A stretch of 64,000 bases of DNA from Pyxidicoccus xibeiensis (GCF_024198175.1 NZ_JAJVKV010000002.1:248001-312000), one strand, 5' to 3'; positions 16,733 through 26,416 are shown, counted from the stretch's first letter. Notes: a model not told the origin generated them from the sequence alone. A program made the numbers and translations.

Positions 16733-17800
16733 TCAGTGCCTATGACGGTGGTGCAGGTCCGAGACGTGCGGATGGTCGTGCGTGACGGGCTCGTGCCGGT
16801 GCGGGTGGCTGTGCGGCTCGGAGGCATCAACGCCTGGGGGATGCGCGTGCTGGTGGTGCGCGTCATGGGCGTGCAGGTGCTCGTGCTCCAGCGCCACGTG
16901 CGTGTGCGCGTGGCCATGCCGCTCGCGCAGGAGCAGCACGACGCCCGCGGCCATCAATGCGCCCGCCAGCAGGTCCAAAGGCCGCAGCCGCTCGCCGAGC
17001 AGGGGCACCGCCACCAGGGCCCCCACGAAGGGCGCCGTGGCGAAGTATGCCGCCTCGCGTGCCGCGCCCAGCAGGCGCAGGGCATAGGCATCCAGGACGA
17101 TGGACAGCCCGTAGCTGGCGAAGCCGAGCACCAGGGCCGCCCCCAGCACCGTCCCGGAAGGGAAGGGCTGCCCGGTGAGCCAGGCGAGGATGAGCGTGCA
17201 CGTGCCCGCGCCGAGCGCCTTGGTGCGCACGAGCGCGATGGGGTCCTTGAGGGACAGCCGCTGCGTCAGGTTGTTGTCCACGGCCCAGGCCAGGCATGCA
17301 CCGGCCAGCGCCAGCACGCCCAGCACATCGCCTTGCAGTTCACCCTCCTGGAAGCCCAGCACCACAGCACCCGCCATGACGAAGCCAGCGGCGAGCGCGC
17401 CGGCACGGCCCAGGTGCTCTCCGAACACGAGCAGCGCCAGGACGATGGTGAAGGGGCCCTCCAGGTTGAGCAGCAGCGAGGCCGCGACTCCCGAGAGCCG
17501 TTGCAGGCCCACCAGCATCAGCACCGGCCCCAGGACTCCGCCGCAGACGATGACCCCGAGCAGCAGGGGGACGTCGTTGCGCCCGAGGCGTGCCTCGCTT
17601 CCTGGGACACCGGATGGGCGCAGCCGCCGCAGCGCCTCGAGGCAGGTCAGCCCCAGCCCGCCTCCCAGGTAGAGGAGCGAGGCCAGCACCAGCGGCGTGC
17701 TGGAGGGCAGCAGCAGCTTCGCCACCGGCGCGCTGACCCCGAAGAGGGCCGCCGCGGACAGTCCCAGCATCGCGCCTTTCACACGTGGAGACACCGACAT
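16733..17800 (-). CDS. EamA/DMT-family transporter with His-rich cytoplasmic tail
   Basis: 355 aa. The ATG at 17800 follows AAAGGAAAGG. Ten hydrophobic segments form two EamA repeats (AALFGVSAPVAKLLLPSSTP in the first; GACLAWAVDNNLTQRL in the second). After the last helix (about 295) comes a roughly 60-residue tail packed with His (HGHAHTHVALEHEHLHAHD, HSHPHRHEPVTHDHPH), like metal-sensing loops of CDF/ZIP transporters. DMT exporters usually carry amino acids or metabolites; the tail suggests a metal link. Substrate unproven. Confidence 0.88.
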   Translation of the reverse strand: MSVSPRVKGAMLGLSAAALFGVSAPVAKLLLPSSTPLVLASLLYLGGGLGLTCLEALRRLRPSGVPGSEARLGRNDVPLLLGVIVCGGVLGPVLMLVGLQRLSGVAASLLLNLEGPFTIVLALLVFGEHLGRAGALAAGFVMAGAVVLGFQEGELQGDVLGVLALAGACLAWAVDNNLTQRLSLKDPIALVRTKALGAGTCTLILAWLTGQPFPSGTVLGAALVLGFASYGLSIVLDAYALRLLGAAREAAYFATAPFVGALVAVPLLGERLRPLDLLAGALMAAGVVLLLRERHGHAHTHVALEHEHLHAHDAHHQHAHPPGVDASEPHSHPHRHEPVTHDHPHVSDLHHRHRH

Positions 17801-17961
17801 GGCCTTTCCTTTACTTATCGTCCCGGGGGCGCTGCGCCGGCAGTTGCTTCTGCATTGCATGTGATTTGTGAAGGGCGTGGACTGTCCGGAGCACAACGGG
17901 CCCACCGGCTCCAGGTGAGGGTCGGCGCAGGGGGCGTGCATGCGCAGCTTGCGCCGGGCCC

Positions 17962-19071
17962 ATGTCTCCGGTCCTTCACCCCTGGCGCCGGGTGCCCGCG
18001 GTGGTGCTCGCGGCGCTCCTCTGCGCGTGCGCGACGCTGGATGCGCCCCGCTCGGAGCTGGCCGAGCGCGTGGGGCGCTCGGACCTGGACGTGAGCGCGC
18101 TGCGCGTGCGGGTGCGTGACCTGGCGCGGCGCTTCTCCGGCCTGCTGGAGGCGACGGCGGATGACCTCGCCGAGCGCTCGGCTTCACCCGAGGTGCGGCG
18201 GCAGATGCTCACGTTCAAGGCCAACGCGGTGCCCGCCATGCAGGGCGCGCTCTTCCAGCCGGACCCGGTGGCCGCCCTGGTGGACGCCTGGGCGCTGCTG
18301 GCCCAGCTCCAGGACGTGCTGTCCCAGCGGGCGGAGGGCGCCTCTCCGGAGCTGGTGGCCGAGGCCCGGCGCTCGCTGGACGACATGGAGTCACAGGTGG
18401 AGGCGCTGTGGCGCGAGGTCTCGGGACGGGACGACGTGTCGCCCGCGAGGGCGCGGGTCCATGCCTGGGCCGCCGAGCACCCGCTGACCGGGCCGCTCGT
18501 CACGCGCGAGTCCACCGCGCCCCTGCTGGCCTCCGTGACGGAGGCCTCGGGCGGAGGGCTGCTGAAGCAGGCGGCCGGGTTGCTGGAGGACACGCGCGAC
18601 ATCACCGCGCGGGTGGACCTCTACGCGGCCAGCCTTCCGCGCCAGGCCCGCTGGCAGGCGGAGCTCGTGGCCACGGACGCCCTGAGCGCGCCCGCCCTCC
18701 AGACCGCCACGGCCGAGCTGGCGCGCACGGTGGACATCCTCGACCGGGTGGGGAGCGTGGCCGCGAACACGCCCGCGCTGGTGGCCCGCGAGCGCGTGGC
18801 GGTGCTGGAGGCGCTGAGCCAGGAGCGGCAGGCCGTCCTGGCGGGGGTGGGACGCGAGCGCGTGGCGGTGCTGGAGGCCTTGCACGCCGAGCGCGTGGGG
18901 ACGCTGGAGCAGCTCGACGGGCTGGCCGTGGGCTGGGTGGATCATGCCTTCGACCGGGCCGGGCGCCTGGTGGACCGCGTCTTCCTGTGGCTGCTGGCGC
19001 TCGTGGGCCTGGGGCTGCTGGGGGCAGGCGTCGTCGGGGTGCTGGTGGTGCGCGCCTGGCGGCGCGCGTGA
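17962..19071 (+). CDS. Predicted lipoprotein with coiled-coil repeats and a C-terminal membrane helix
   Basis: 369 aa with a signal segment (VPAVVLAALLCACATLD) that includes a possible lipobox. The body is almost entirely alpha-helical. An approximate 22-residue repeat is visible: RERVAVLEALSQERQAVLAG followed by RERVAVLEALHAERVGTLEQ. The C-terminus has one hydrophobic helix (VFLWLLALVGLGLLGAGVVG) ending in RRA. I do not recognise a family. A helical periplasmic domain held at both ends suggests an envelope-spanning or mechanosensory role, but no function can be assigned. Confidence 0.75.
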   Translation: MSPVLHPWRRVPAVVLAALLCACATLDAPRSELAERVGRSDLDVSALRVRVRDLARRFSGLLEATADDLAERSASPEVRRQMLTFKANAVPAMQGALFQPDPVAALVDAWALLAQLQDVLSQRAEGASPELVAEARRSLDDMESQVEALWREVSGRDDVSPARARVHAWAAEHPLTGPLVTRESTAPLLASVTEASGGGLLKQAAGLLEDTRDITARVDLYAASLPRQARWQAELVATDALSAPALQTATAELARTVDILDRVGSVAANTPALVARERVAVLEALSQERQAVLAGVGRERVAVLEALHAERVGTLEQLDGLAVGWVDHAFDRAGRLVDRVFLWLLALVGLGLLGAGVVGVLVVRAWRRA

Positions 19072-19094
19072 GGAAGGCACCGCGGCTGGGGCGC

Positions 19095-19664
19095 TCACTG
19101 CCCGGGCTTGGGAGGAAAGCGCGACAGCATCTGCTCCACGGCCTCGCCGATGCGCTCCCGCGTGCTCGACGCGGACGGGTTGTCGCCCACCTCCGCCTGG
19201 GCCGTGCCGCGCCAGGCGAGCTGCTTCGCCTTCGCGTCCACGATGTCGAGGATGAGGGTGCCCTCCTCATACTCACGCACGTAGGTCTGTGGCGCGGTGG
19301 CGAACACCGGCCCGAAGAAGGGGTCCGCCGGGTAACCGTAGAAGGAGTCCACCGTCTCCGAGTCCAGGTGCGAGTCGATGGCGCCCTGCCACCCGATGAG
19401 GAAGTCCGGGGAAGCGCCCGGGTCCACCTTCTGGTAGCCCCGTCCGTTCAGCTCCTGGTCCACCGCCTGCCGGACGTTGGCGTCGATGATGTCGTTGTAG
19501 ACGCGCGGGTCCTTGCCCTGCGGCTCCGGCAGCCAGGCGTAGCTGCGGTAGCCCTCGAGCTGCTGCACGGAACTGGGGTCGTAGTTGGTGCTGACGTCGA
19601 TGCCCGCGCAGGCGGTGAGCAGCAGGCCCAGCACGAGGGGGGCGACACGGGATGGCGACCGCAT
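19095..19664 (-). CDS. DUF4136 lipoprotein
   Basis: 189 aa. The ATG at 19664 follows AAGGAG. The signal ends in the lipobox LLTACAG. The mature part shows the DUF4136 layout: an early strand STNYDPSSVQQLEGYRSYAW, IIDANVRQAVDQELNGRGYQ in the middle, and TLILDIVDAKAKQLAWRGTA near the end. These are small outer-envelope lipoproteins of unknown function. It converges with the preceding gene (23-bp gap). Confidence 0.88.
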   Translation of the reverse strand: MRSPSRVAPLVLGLLLTACAGIDVSTNYDPSSVQQLEGYRSYAWLPEPQGKDPRVYNDIIDANVRQAVDQELNGRGYQKVDPGASPDFLIGWQGAIDSHLDSETVDSFYGYPADPFFGPVFATAPQTYVREYEEGTLILDIVDAKAKQLAWRGTAQAEVGDNPSASSTRERIGEAVEQMLSRFPPKPGQ

Positions 19665-20028
19665 GGGCTTCTCCTTGGCTTCCACCGAGGCGCATGCCGT
19701 CGGCCTTTCGACATTGAGGATGCGGCGCGAGGACGCCAAGCCTCGTCCCTTCGGCCGCTCCGTGCGGCCACCGCCACGATGGCGCCCGGGAGGGGCCTCT
19801 GGCAGCAGGTGAAGGAACACATATACAGATGAACATGGATTGTCTTTGAAGGGTGATGTCCGAGGCCCCTGGCCTCCGTGTTGGGAGCAACCCTCCGGTA
19901 CGGGTGGTCCAGCCCTCCGGGGCTGAGCACCTTTTCGTTCATGCGATGCGCCGCCTTCCAGCGGTCGGAGGCCGGGGCGCATGGAGCCTGCGGCGGGCGG
20001 CGGAGCGCGGAACGGAAAGAGGACGCCC
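19665..20028. other. 364-bp divergent intergenic region
   Basis: No convincing gene lies between the DUF4136 start (minus) and the sulfatase start (plus). A locally AT-richer patch at about 19818-19855 (around ACACATATACAGATGAACAT) is the best place for promoter elements, but I cannot assign boxes. Confidence 0.4.
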
Positions 20029-21729
20029 ATGGCGAAGACGAAGCAGGCAGGTAATGGACACGGTGGACAGGGGGGCAATGGCCATGGGCCCGGCGGCAAC
20101 GGCCATGGCAGGAGCGGGCCTGGGCGCAAGCCAAACATCCTGGTCATCTGGGGGGATGACATCGGCCTCTGGAATGTCAGCGCCTACAACCAGGGAATGA
20201 TGGGCTACCGCACGCCCAACATCGACCGCATCGCCCGCGAGGGAGCGCTGCTGACGGACTGCTACGGGCAGCAGAGCTGCACCGCGGGCCGCGCGGCCTT
20301 CATCACCGGCATGAACCCGCTGCGCACCGGCATGACGACCATCGGCATGCCGGGGGCGGACTACGGCCTCCAGGACTCGGACCCCACGCTCGCGGAGCTG
20401 CTCAAGCCGCTGGGGTACACGTGCGGACAGTTCGGCAAGAACCACCTGGGCGACTCGAACCGGTTCCTGCCCACCGCCCACGGCTTCGACGAGTTCCACG
20501 GCAACCTGTACCACCTGAACGCCGAGAACGAGCCCGAGTGCCCCGACTACCCGAAGGACCCGGCCTTCAAGGCGAAGTTCGGGCCCCGGGGCGTGCTCCA
20601 CACCTGGGCCACCGACCGCGACGACCCGACCGAGGATTCGCGCTGGGGCCGCGTGGGCCGGCAGCGCATCGAGGACACCGGCCCCTTGACGACCAAGCGC
20701 ATGGAGACCGTGGACGAGGAGTTCCTCCAGTCCTCGCTGGCCTTCATGGAGCGCTCGGTGGCGGACGACAAGCCCTTCTTCATCTGGCACAACTCCACGC
20801 GCACCCACGTCTGGACGTTCCTGCAGGAGAAGTACCGCAACAAGACGGGCAAGGGCCTGTACGCGGACGCCATGACGGAGCTGGATGACCACGTGGGCGC
20901 GCTGCTGGCCAAGCTCGAAGAGCTGGGCATCGCCGACAACACCATCGTCATCTTCTCCACGGACAACGGCGTGGAGAAGATGGGCTGGCCGGACGGCGGC
21001 AACTCGCCGTTCCGGGGCGAGAAGGGCTCCACCTGGGAAGGAGGCGTGCGCGTGCCCTGCGTCGTGCGGTGGCCGGGCGTCATCCCGCCGGGCACTGTCA
21101 TCAACGACATCTTCGCCCACGAGGACTGGATGCCCACGCTCGTGGCCGCGGCGGGCGGCCCGGAGGACCTCGTCGAGCGGTGCAAGCAGGGCCACACCGT
21201 GGGGAGCAAGACGTTCAAGGTCCACCTGGATGGCTATGACCAGCGCGGGCTGCTGGCGGGCACGGAGCCGGGCCGCCGGCATGAGTTCGTCTACGTGCTC
21301 GACAGCGGCAACCTCGCCGCCATCCGGTACGACGACTGGAAGATCGTCTTCAGCTACCAGGACGGCGAGGGCCCTGACATGTGGTTCAGCGGCAAGCGCT
21401 TCAACCCCGTCTGGCCCTACGTCTTCAACCTGCGCTCGGACCCCTTCGAGTACGCGACGCATTCCGGGCAGTACGTGCGCTGGTACGGCGAGCGGATGTT
21501 CCTCTTCGTCCCGGCCCAGGCGCTGGTGAAGCGCTTCGCCGAGAGCCTCCTGGAATACCCGCCGAGCCAGGCCCCGGGCAGCCTCTCCATCGGCCCCCTC
21601 AAGGAGCGGGTGAAGGAGAAGATGCGAGAGCGACAGGGTGACGGCAAGCCCACGGTGGGCGACCAGATCATGAGCCTGGCCAACGAGGTGGAGCAGTTCG
21701 TCCACCGCGCCCTCCAGGCACACTCCTGA
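20029..21729 (+). CDS. Type I sulfatase (arylsulfatase-like), copy 1
   Basis: 566 aa. The ATG at 20029 follows AAAGAGGA. An unusual Gly/His/Asn-rich N-terminal stretch (about 8-34: GNGHGGQGGNGHGPGGNGHG) precedes the catalytic domain. Metal-binding NILVIWGDDIG is followed by the sulfatase motif C-X-A-X-R (CTAGR, Cys84), whose Cys is converted to formylglycine. Other family signatures are QFGKNHLGD, FSTDNG and GLLAGTEPGRRHEF. There is no signal peptide, so it looks cytosolic. It is a close paralogue of the sulfatase at 30977-32542, and the enzyme needed to activate both is at 28465-29463. Confidence 0.93.
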   Translation: MAKTKQAGNGHGGQGGNGHGPGGNGHGRSGPGRKPNILVIWGDDIGLWNVSAYNQGMMGYRTPNIDRIAREGALLTDCYGQQSCTAGRAAFITGMNPLRTGMTTIGMPGADYGLQDSDPTLAELLKPLGYTCGQFGKNHLGDSNRFLPTAHGFDEFHGNLYHLNAENEPECPDYPKDPAFKAKFGPRGVLHTWATDRDDPTEDSRWGRVGRQRIEDTGPLTTKRMETVDEEFLQSSLAFMERSVADDKPFFIWHNSTRTHVWTFLQEKYRNKTGKGLYADAMTELDDHVGALLAKLEELGIADNTIVIFSTDNGVEKMGWPDGGNSPFRGEKGSTWEGGVRVPCVVRWPGVIPPGTVINDIFAHEDWMPTLVAAAGGPEDLVERCKQGHTVGSKTFKVHLDGYDQRGLLAGTEPGRRHEFVYVLDSGNLAAIRYDDWKIVFSYQDGEGPDMWFSGKRFNPVWPYVFNLRSDPFEYATHSGQYVRWYGERMFLFVPAQALVKRFAESLLEYPPSQAPGSLSIGPLKERVKEKMRERQGDGKPTVGDQIMSLANEVEQFVHRALQAHS

Positions 21730-21843
21730 TGCGCTGACGTGACGGGGGGGCGTGGGGGCCTCCCTGTCCTGGCGCGCCCGCGCGCTCCCGGCTCCTGGGG
21801 GCGCGGGGCAACGCCGGGAGGGCTCGCGGCGGAGGTGAGGCAC

Positions 21844-23238
21844 ATGGCGGGCAGCGCGGGACTCACACGCAGGCAGGCCTGGGCTGGCGGCGCCCCCCGT
21901 CCTGGAAGCGCGAGCAAGGGCCACCCGGCCCGCGGGTGGGGGCGGCCCGGGCTGTGGTTGCACTCCCTGCTGGGCGCGCTGGTGGGGGCCGCGCTGGGCC
22001 TGCTGCTCGTGAATCCTCCCGCTCCCGTCGCACGGGTGCTGAGCGGAATGGCCTGGCACTCCACGGCGGCGGAGGCCCGGAGCATGCTCGCCACCGTGCT
22101 GGGCATCGCGCTGTCCTCGATGAGCATCGTCCTCTCGCTGTCCATGCTCGTGGTGCAGAACGCCGCGGGGCAGTACTCGCCGCGCCTGCTGCGGCTGTAC
22201 GTGCACAGCGCCGGCATCCGCATCATCATCCCGGTGTTCGTCGCCACCGGCGTCTACTGCCTCGTGGCCTCGCAGGAGTTCGGGTTCGCGTCCGAGGCCG
22301 CGCGGGTGCCGCGCCCGGCGCTCGGCATGGCCATGCTCCTGCTGCTGCTCTGTGGGGCGGCGCTGGTGTTCCAGGTCCTCCACACGCTCCAGCTCATGCG
22401 CGTGGAGTACCTGGTCCGGCAGGTGCGTCAGGAGACGCTGCGCGTCGCCAGGAGCCGGGATCGGCTCCGTCAGGAGGACGTGGCGGCCGCGGTGCCGGGC
22501 CGCTCCGGCGGGGCGTGGCCGCTCCGGGCCTCCGCGGACGGCTTCGTGGTGGACGTGGACGCGCCCGCGCTGCGGGCCGTGGCCTCGGCGCGGGGGCTCG
22601 CCGTCCATGTGGGGCTCGCCATCGGCGAGCCGGTGGTCCGGGGCGCGGAGGTGGGCTGGGTGGAGCCGGGACGCGGGGGCGGCGCCATGTCCCCCGAGGT
22701 CTGCGCGGAGTTCCTGCGCGCCATCCACCTGGGCCGCTGGAGGAGCGAGGACACCGACGTGGCCCTGGGCGTGAGGCAGCTCGTGGACGTGGCCATCAAG
22801 GCGCTCTCGCCCGCCATCAACGACCCCTATACCGCCGTGGAGGCGGTGGACCAGCTCACCTTCCTGCTGTGCGGGCTCGGTGAGCTGCGTCTGGGGCCCC
22901 GCGTGCTGGCGGATGCGTCGGGGCGCCCGTGCGTCTTCCTGCGGGGCCCCACGTTGCGCGACTACCTCGAGCTGGCCACGGACCAGATCCTCCGCTACGG
23001 CGCCACCGAGCCCGCGGTGGTGCTGCGGCTCTTGCGACTGGCGGGGACCGTGGGCCAGCAGGCGCGGGAGGTGGAGGACCAGCAGGCGGCGCGCGCGGCG
23101 CTGCAGCGCATCCTCGCGGTGGCGGAGCGTGCCCTGGCGGACTCCCCACAGCTGGCGTCCCTCCGCCACCACGCGGACGTCGTGGAGCGGGCACTGGGAG
23201 ACAGGTCCCTTCCGCCCCTGCCGGCAATTGGCTTCTGA
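21844..23238 (+). CDS. DUF2254 membrane protein
   Basis: 464 aa from the ATG at 21844, preceded by GGAGGTGAGG. Four hydrophobic helices are in the first half (WLHSLLGALVGAALGLLLVN, VLGIALSSMSIVLSLSMLVV, IIIPVFVATGVYCLV, ALGMAMLLLLLCGAALVFQV). A soluble C-terminal domain carries the DUF2254 signature VDVAIKALSPAINDPYTAVE. Function of the family is unknown; some members have been linked to envelope stress. It lies in a run of membrane-protein genes with mgtC-like next. Confidence 0.88.
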   Translation: MAGSAGLTRRQAWAGGAPRPGSASKGHPARGWGRPGLWLHSLLGALVGAALGLLLVNPPAPVARVLSGMAWHSTAAEARSMLATVLGIALSSMSIVLSLSMLVVQNAAGQYSPRLLRLYVHSAGIRIIIPVFVATGVYCLVASQEFGFASEAARVPRPALGMAMLLLLLCGAALVFQVLHTLQLMRVEYLVRQVRQETLRVARSRDRLRQEDVAAAVPGRSGGAWPLRASADGFVVDVDAPALRAVASARGLAVHVGLAIGEPVVRGAEVGWVEPGRGGGAMSPEVCAEFLRAIHLGRWRSEDTDVALGVRQLVDVAIKALSPAINDPYTAVEAVDQLTFLLCGLGELRLGPRVLADASGRPCVFLRGPTLRDYLELATDQILRYGATEPAVVLRLLRLAGTVGQQAREVEDQQAARAALQRILAVAERALADSPQLASLRHHADVVERALGDRSLPPLPAIGF

Positions 23239-23267
23239 GCCGAGGGGACGCGTTCCAGGAGCCCGGC

Positions 23268-23744
23268 ATGGTGGAAGGACTCGGGAGTGGTGAGCTGCTG
23301 GTGCGGCTGCTCGTGGCGGGAGGCGCTGGCATCATCCTGGGCCTGCCGTACCGCGAGCGGCCGGGCGGCATCCGGACCCACTACCTGGTGACGCTTGGCG
23401 CCGCGCTCTTCTGCACCACCGGGGCGAACCTGGTGGGAAGGGATGTCGAGACGCTCCGCATCATCCAGGGCGTCGCGTCTGGCATCGGGTTCGTCGGTGC
23501 GGCAAGCGTCCTCAAGAAGGGGAGCGCCATCTTCGGACTCACGACGGCCGCCTCCATCTGGATTGCCGCGGCCGTGGGATGCGAGGCTGCGCTGGGCAGC
23601 CCGGTGCTTGCCGCCATGGTGGCTCCCTCCGTCGCCATCACGAGCTCGCTGGTGGGCCTGCTGGAGCGCAGGGTCTTCCACCGCAGAAGACGCATGCGCA
23701 AGCCGCGGGAGCATCGCGGCGAGCACGAGGAGGCTGGTACGTGA
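23268..23744 (+). CDS. MgtC/SapB-family membrane protein
   Basis: 158 aa. The ATG at 23268 has AGGAG 8 nt upstream. The start (LLVRLLVAGGAGIILGLPYR) and GGIRTHYLVTLGAALF followed by GVASGIGFVGAASVLK are the MgtC/SapB signature; four to five helices are visible. The tail is basic (RRVFHRRRRMRKPRE). Short members like this lack the C-terminal ACT-like domain of Salmonella MgtC. They are linked to Mg2+ limitation or ATP synthase control in other bacteria; here the role is unknown. Confidence 0.9.
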   Translation: MVEGLGSGELLVRLLVAGGAGIILGLPYRERPGGIRTHYLVTLGAALFCTTGANLVGRDVETLRIIQGVASGIGFVGAASVLKKGSAIFGLTTAASIWIAAAVGCEAALGSPVLAAMVAPSVAITSSLVGLLERRVFHRRRRMRKPREHRGEHEEAGT

Positions 23745-23903
23745 CGTCGGCGCCCGTCAGCTGCGCCTCCAGCTCGCGTTCCTCTTTCCCCAGGGCTCGA
23801 AGCCGAAGCGGTAGGCGGCCCCACCGGTGCCCCTTCCGGCTGGCTCCCCGAGCGTTGCGGATGGGACACGGCGGGCCCAGCGTGTCGTGGGAGAGGCACC
23901 CCC

Positions 23904-24917
23904 ATGTCCCGATTCCCGCGCTGTCCGGGCCGTCACGCCCCCTTCCTCGCGCTCATGCTCGCCCTCGGGCTGGTCTTCCCGGCCGCCGCCTGGGCACAGG
24001 TCGCGAAGCCCGCCCCCCTTCCGTCATGGAACGACGGCCCGGTGAAGCAGGCCATCATCGACTTCGTCTCCCGAGTGACGGCGGAGGGCGGCCCGGACTT
24101 CCTCCCGGTGGAGCAGCGCATCGCCGTCTTCGACAACGACGGCACGCTGTGGCAGGAGAAGCCCGCCGTCCAGGGCGCCTTCCTGGCCGACCGGGTCCGG
24201 GCACTTGCGGAGAAGGACCCGTCGCTCCGGCAGCGGCAGCCCTACAAGGCCGCGCTGGAGCGGGACGTGGACGCCTTGATGGAGGGGGGCGAGAAGGCGG
24301 TGATGGAGCTGTTCGCGGCCACCCACGCGAACATGACGCAGGAGCAGTTCCAGGCGGAGGTGCGGCAGTTCCTGCGGACCGCGCGCCACCCGAAGCTCGG
24401 CAGGCCCTACACGCAGCTCGCCTACCAGCCCATGCTCGAGCTGCTCCAGTACCTGCGCGACAATGACTTCCAGACGTGGATCAGCTCGGGCGGGGGCCTC
24501 GACTTCATGCGCGTCTTCTCCGAGGAGCTGTATGGGATTCCTCCGGAGCAGGTCATCGGCAGCAGCCTGGAGACGAAGTACGAGAAGCGCGGCGGCAAGA
24601 GCGTGCTCTGGCGCGAGCCCCGCCCGCGCCACCTCAACGACAAGGAGGGCAAGCCGGTGGGCAATGACCTGCACATCGGCAGGCCCCCGGTGTTCGTCGC
24701 GGGCAATGTCCGCAGCGGCGGAGACATCGCCATGCTGGACGCCTCGCGGCTGCGGCGCGGGCCCTCGTTCCAACTGCTCATCAACCACGACGACGCGGCG
24801 AGGGAGTTCGCCTACCAGGAGAAGGACGGGGCCTCCCTGCGCGCGGCGAGGGAGGGCGGCTGGCACGTCGTCAGCATGCGCGACGACTGGAAGACAGTCT
24901 TCGCCGGGCCTCCCTGA
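23904..24917 (+). CDS. Exported HAD-superfamily phosphatase-like protein
   Basis: 337 aa with a signal peptide (FLALMLALGLVFPAAAWAQ). HAD motif I is VFDNDGTLW with the catalytic Asp pair D77/D79. Motif II is in the segment DFQTWISSGGGLDFMRVFSE, and a late acidic motif is NHDDAAREF. The spacing resembles phosphoserine-phosphatase-like HADs with an inserted helical cap (about 95-170). Periplasmic location suggests a scavenging phosphatase. Substrate unknown. Confidence 0.85.
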   Translation: MSRFPRCPGRHAPFLALMLALGLVFPAAAWAQVAKPAPLPSWNDGPVKQAIIDFVSRVTAEGGPDFLPVEQRIAVFDNDGTLWQEKPAVQGAFLADRVRALAEKDPSLRQRQPYKAALERDVDALMEGGEKAVMELFAATHANMTQEQFQAEVRQFLRTARHPKLGRPYTQLAYQPMLELLQYLRDNDFQTWISSGGGLDFMRVFSEELYGIPPEQVIGSSLETKYEKRGGKSVLWREPRPRHLNDKEGKPVGNDLHIGRPPVFVAGNVRSGGDIAMLDASRLRRGPSFQLLINHDDAAREFAYQEKDGASLRAAREGGWHVVSMRDDWKTVFAGPP

Positions 24918-24923
24918 GGCCGC

Positions 24924-26183
24924 TCAGGCCGGCGCCTTCTGCGTGAGCGCCCGGCCCCGGGGCTGAGCGAGGGTGGAGGCGAACACCAGCCCCATGACGA
25001 GCTGCGCCGCCACCAGGAGCACTTCGAAGAAGCTGCCTTTGGAGGCGGGCGTCTCCGGCTGGAGCAGTGCCAGGACGGCCTGGGTGCCGAGGAAGCCCGG
25101 CGCGAGCTGGAGCAGCCCGGGCATGATGATGGTCGTCGCCGTCTTCCCGGGGAGCCGGGCATACAGGAGGCCGGCGACGCCCAGCACGAAGGACGCCAGG
25201 AGCGGGCTGCCGCGTCCCCCGAAGAGGAGCTTCGTCAGCTCCTGACTCCCGAAGGCCAGCAGCACCGCGCCGACAATCCACGGCAGCTCGCGCCTCCGGC
25301 CTCCCATGCAGACCGTCAGCGCGACGCCTCCCAGCGCGACGAGGGCCAGCACCACGGGCTCTGGAAGCGGGCGGGCCTGGAGGTGGGCGGGGAGCGGGAG
25401 GAAGAGCGTCCACAGCCGGGCCCCCGCGGTGATGCCCACGCCCACCAGCAGGAAGCGCAGCAGCCCGTAGGTGAGGCGCGTCATGCCCGCCTCCACCGAC
25501 TCGCTGACCAGCTCGTCGGCGCCCAGGGTCACCACCATGGCGGGGATGAGCAGCGTCGCTCCACCGAACAGGGCCCGCGCCAGGTCGAAGGACGGCAGCA
25601 GCAGGGACAGGCCACAGACCATCAGCGTCCCGAGGAAGGCGGCGAGGAAGCTCTTCTGCAGGTCGATGCGCATCGACCTGAGCGTGCCGTAGTGGATGAC
25701 GCCCGCCACGACGCCGATGAGGACCGCCGCGGTCATCTCCCACCACGCGCCCCCCACGCGGGCGGCGACCACGGCGCCGTACACGCCATAGGCGAGGAAC
25801 ACCAGCCAGTGCGGGTACGCCGAGGGCTGGCGGACGACCCGGTCCAGCTCGGCCCGCGCCTCGGTGAGGGTGAGCTGTCCCGCCGTCACGGCGCGGGTGA
25901 GCAGCAGCAGGCCCGAAGTCCGGTGGAGGTTCCAGTGGGGGTTGAAGGGCAGGCGCTCGATGTCCACCCGCCGCCGCGCCCCCCAGGAGACCTCCGTCGC
26001 CGCGAAGCTCTGGAGCGTGAAGAGCTCCACGCTCAGCCCCAGGCCCCGCGCGGCGCCCCGCACCAGGGACTCCACCCTGTTGGCGGGCAGATAGGCGAGG
26101 TGGAGCGCCCGCACGAGGTCGAGCAGGAAGGCCACGGCCTGGTCCTCCTCGGATGGGGGCGAGGGAGCGGCTGTCTCACGCAT
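24924..26183 (-). CDS. Threonine/serine exporter (ThrE/DUF1212-DUF3815) family protein
   Basis: 419 aa from ATG 26183 (GGAGG only 4 nt upstream; a start at 26282 in the same frame is the alternative). The N-terminal soluble half has the ThrE pattern (LDLVRALHLAYLPANRVESL, FTLQSFAATEVSWG, ELDRVVRQPSAYPHWLVFLA). Ten or so helices follow, including FGGATLLIPAMVVTLGADEL and the terminal LPGKTATTIIMPGLLQLAPG, which belongs to the ThrE_2 half. Both halves are fused as in actinobacterial ThrE. It may export amino acids or small organic acids. Confidence 0.85.
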   Translation of the reverse strand: MRETAAPSPPSEEDQAVAFLLDLVRALHLAYLPANRVESLVRGAARGLGLSVELFTLQSFAATEVSWGARRRVDIERLPFNPHWNLHRTSGLLLLTRAVTAGQLTLTEARAELDRVVRQPSAYPHWLVFLAYGVYGAVVAARVGGAWWEMTAAVLIGVVAGVIHYGTLRSMRIDLQKSFLAAFLGTLMVCGLSLLLPSFDLARALFGGATLLIPAMVVTLGADELVSESVEAGMTRLTYGLLRFLLVGVGITAGARLWTLFLPLPAHLQARPLPEPVVLALVALGGVALTVCMGGRRRELPWIVGAVLLAFGSQELTKLLFGGRGSPLLASFVLGVAGLLYARLPGKTATTIIMPGLLQLAPGFLGTQAVLALLQPETPASKGSFFEVLLVAAQLVMGLVFASTLAQPRGRALTQKAPA

Positions 26184-26416
26184 GGGGCCTCCGGCAGAGG
26201 CACCGGGTGACGTCGGCCCTCCGCTGATGCCGTGAAGCTCTGCCTGGACGCAGGGGCTGTCATCCACCTCGAGCAGGACCACGCGAGCCCATGGATGGAT
26301 GGCTGGATTGTCATTCCTTCAACGAGAGCACACCGTGGACTGGAGGGCGCCCGCGGATGCCCGCCCGGAGCCAGCCCGTTTGGGCTGGCCCCCCGTGACT
26401 GACTGGATGCCGGACC

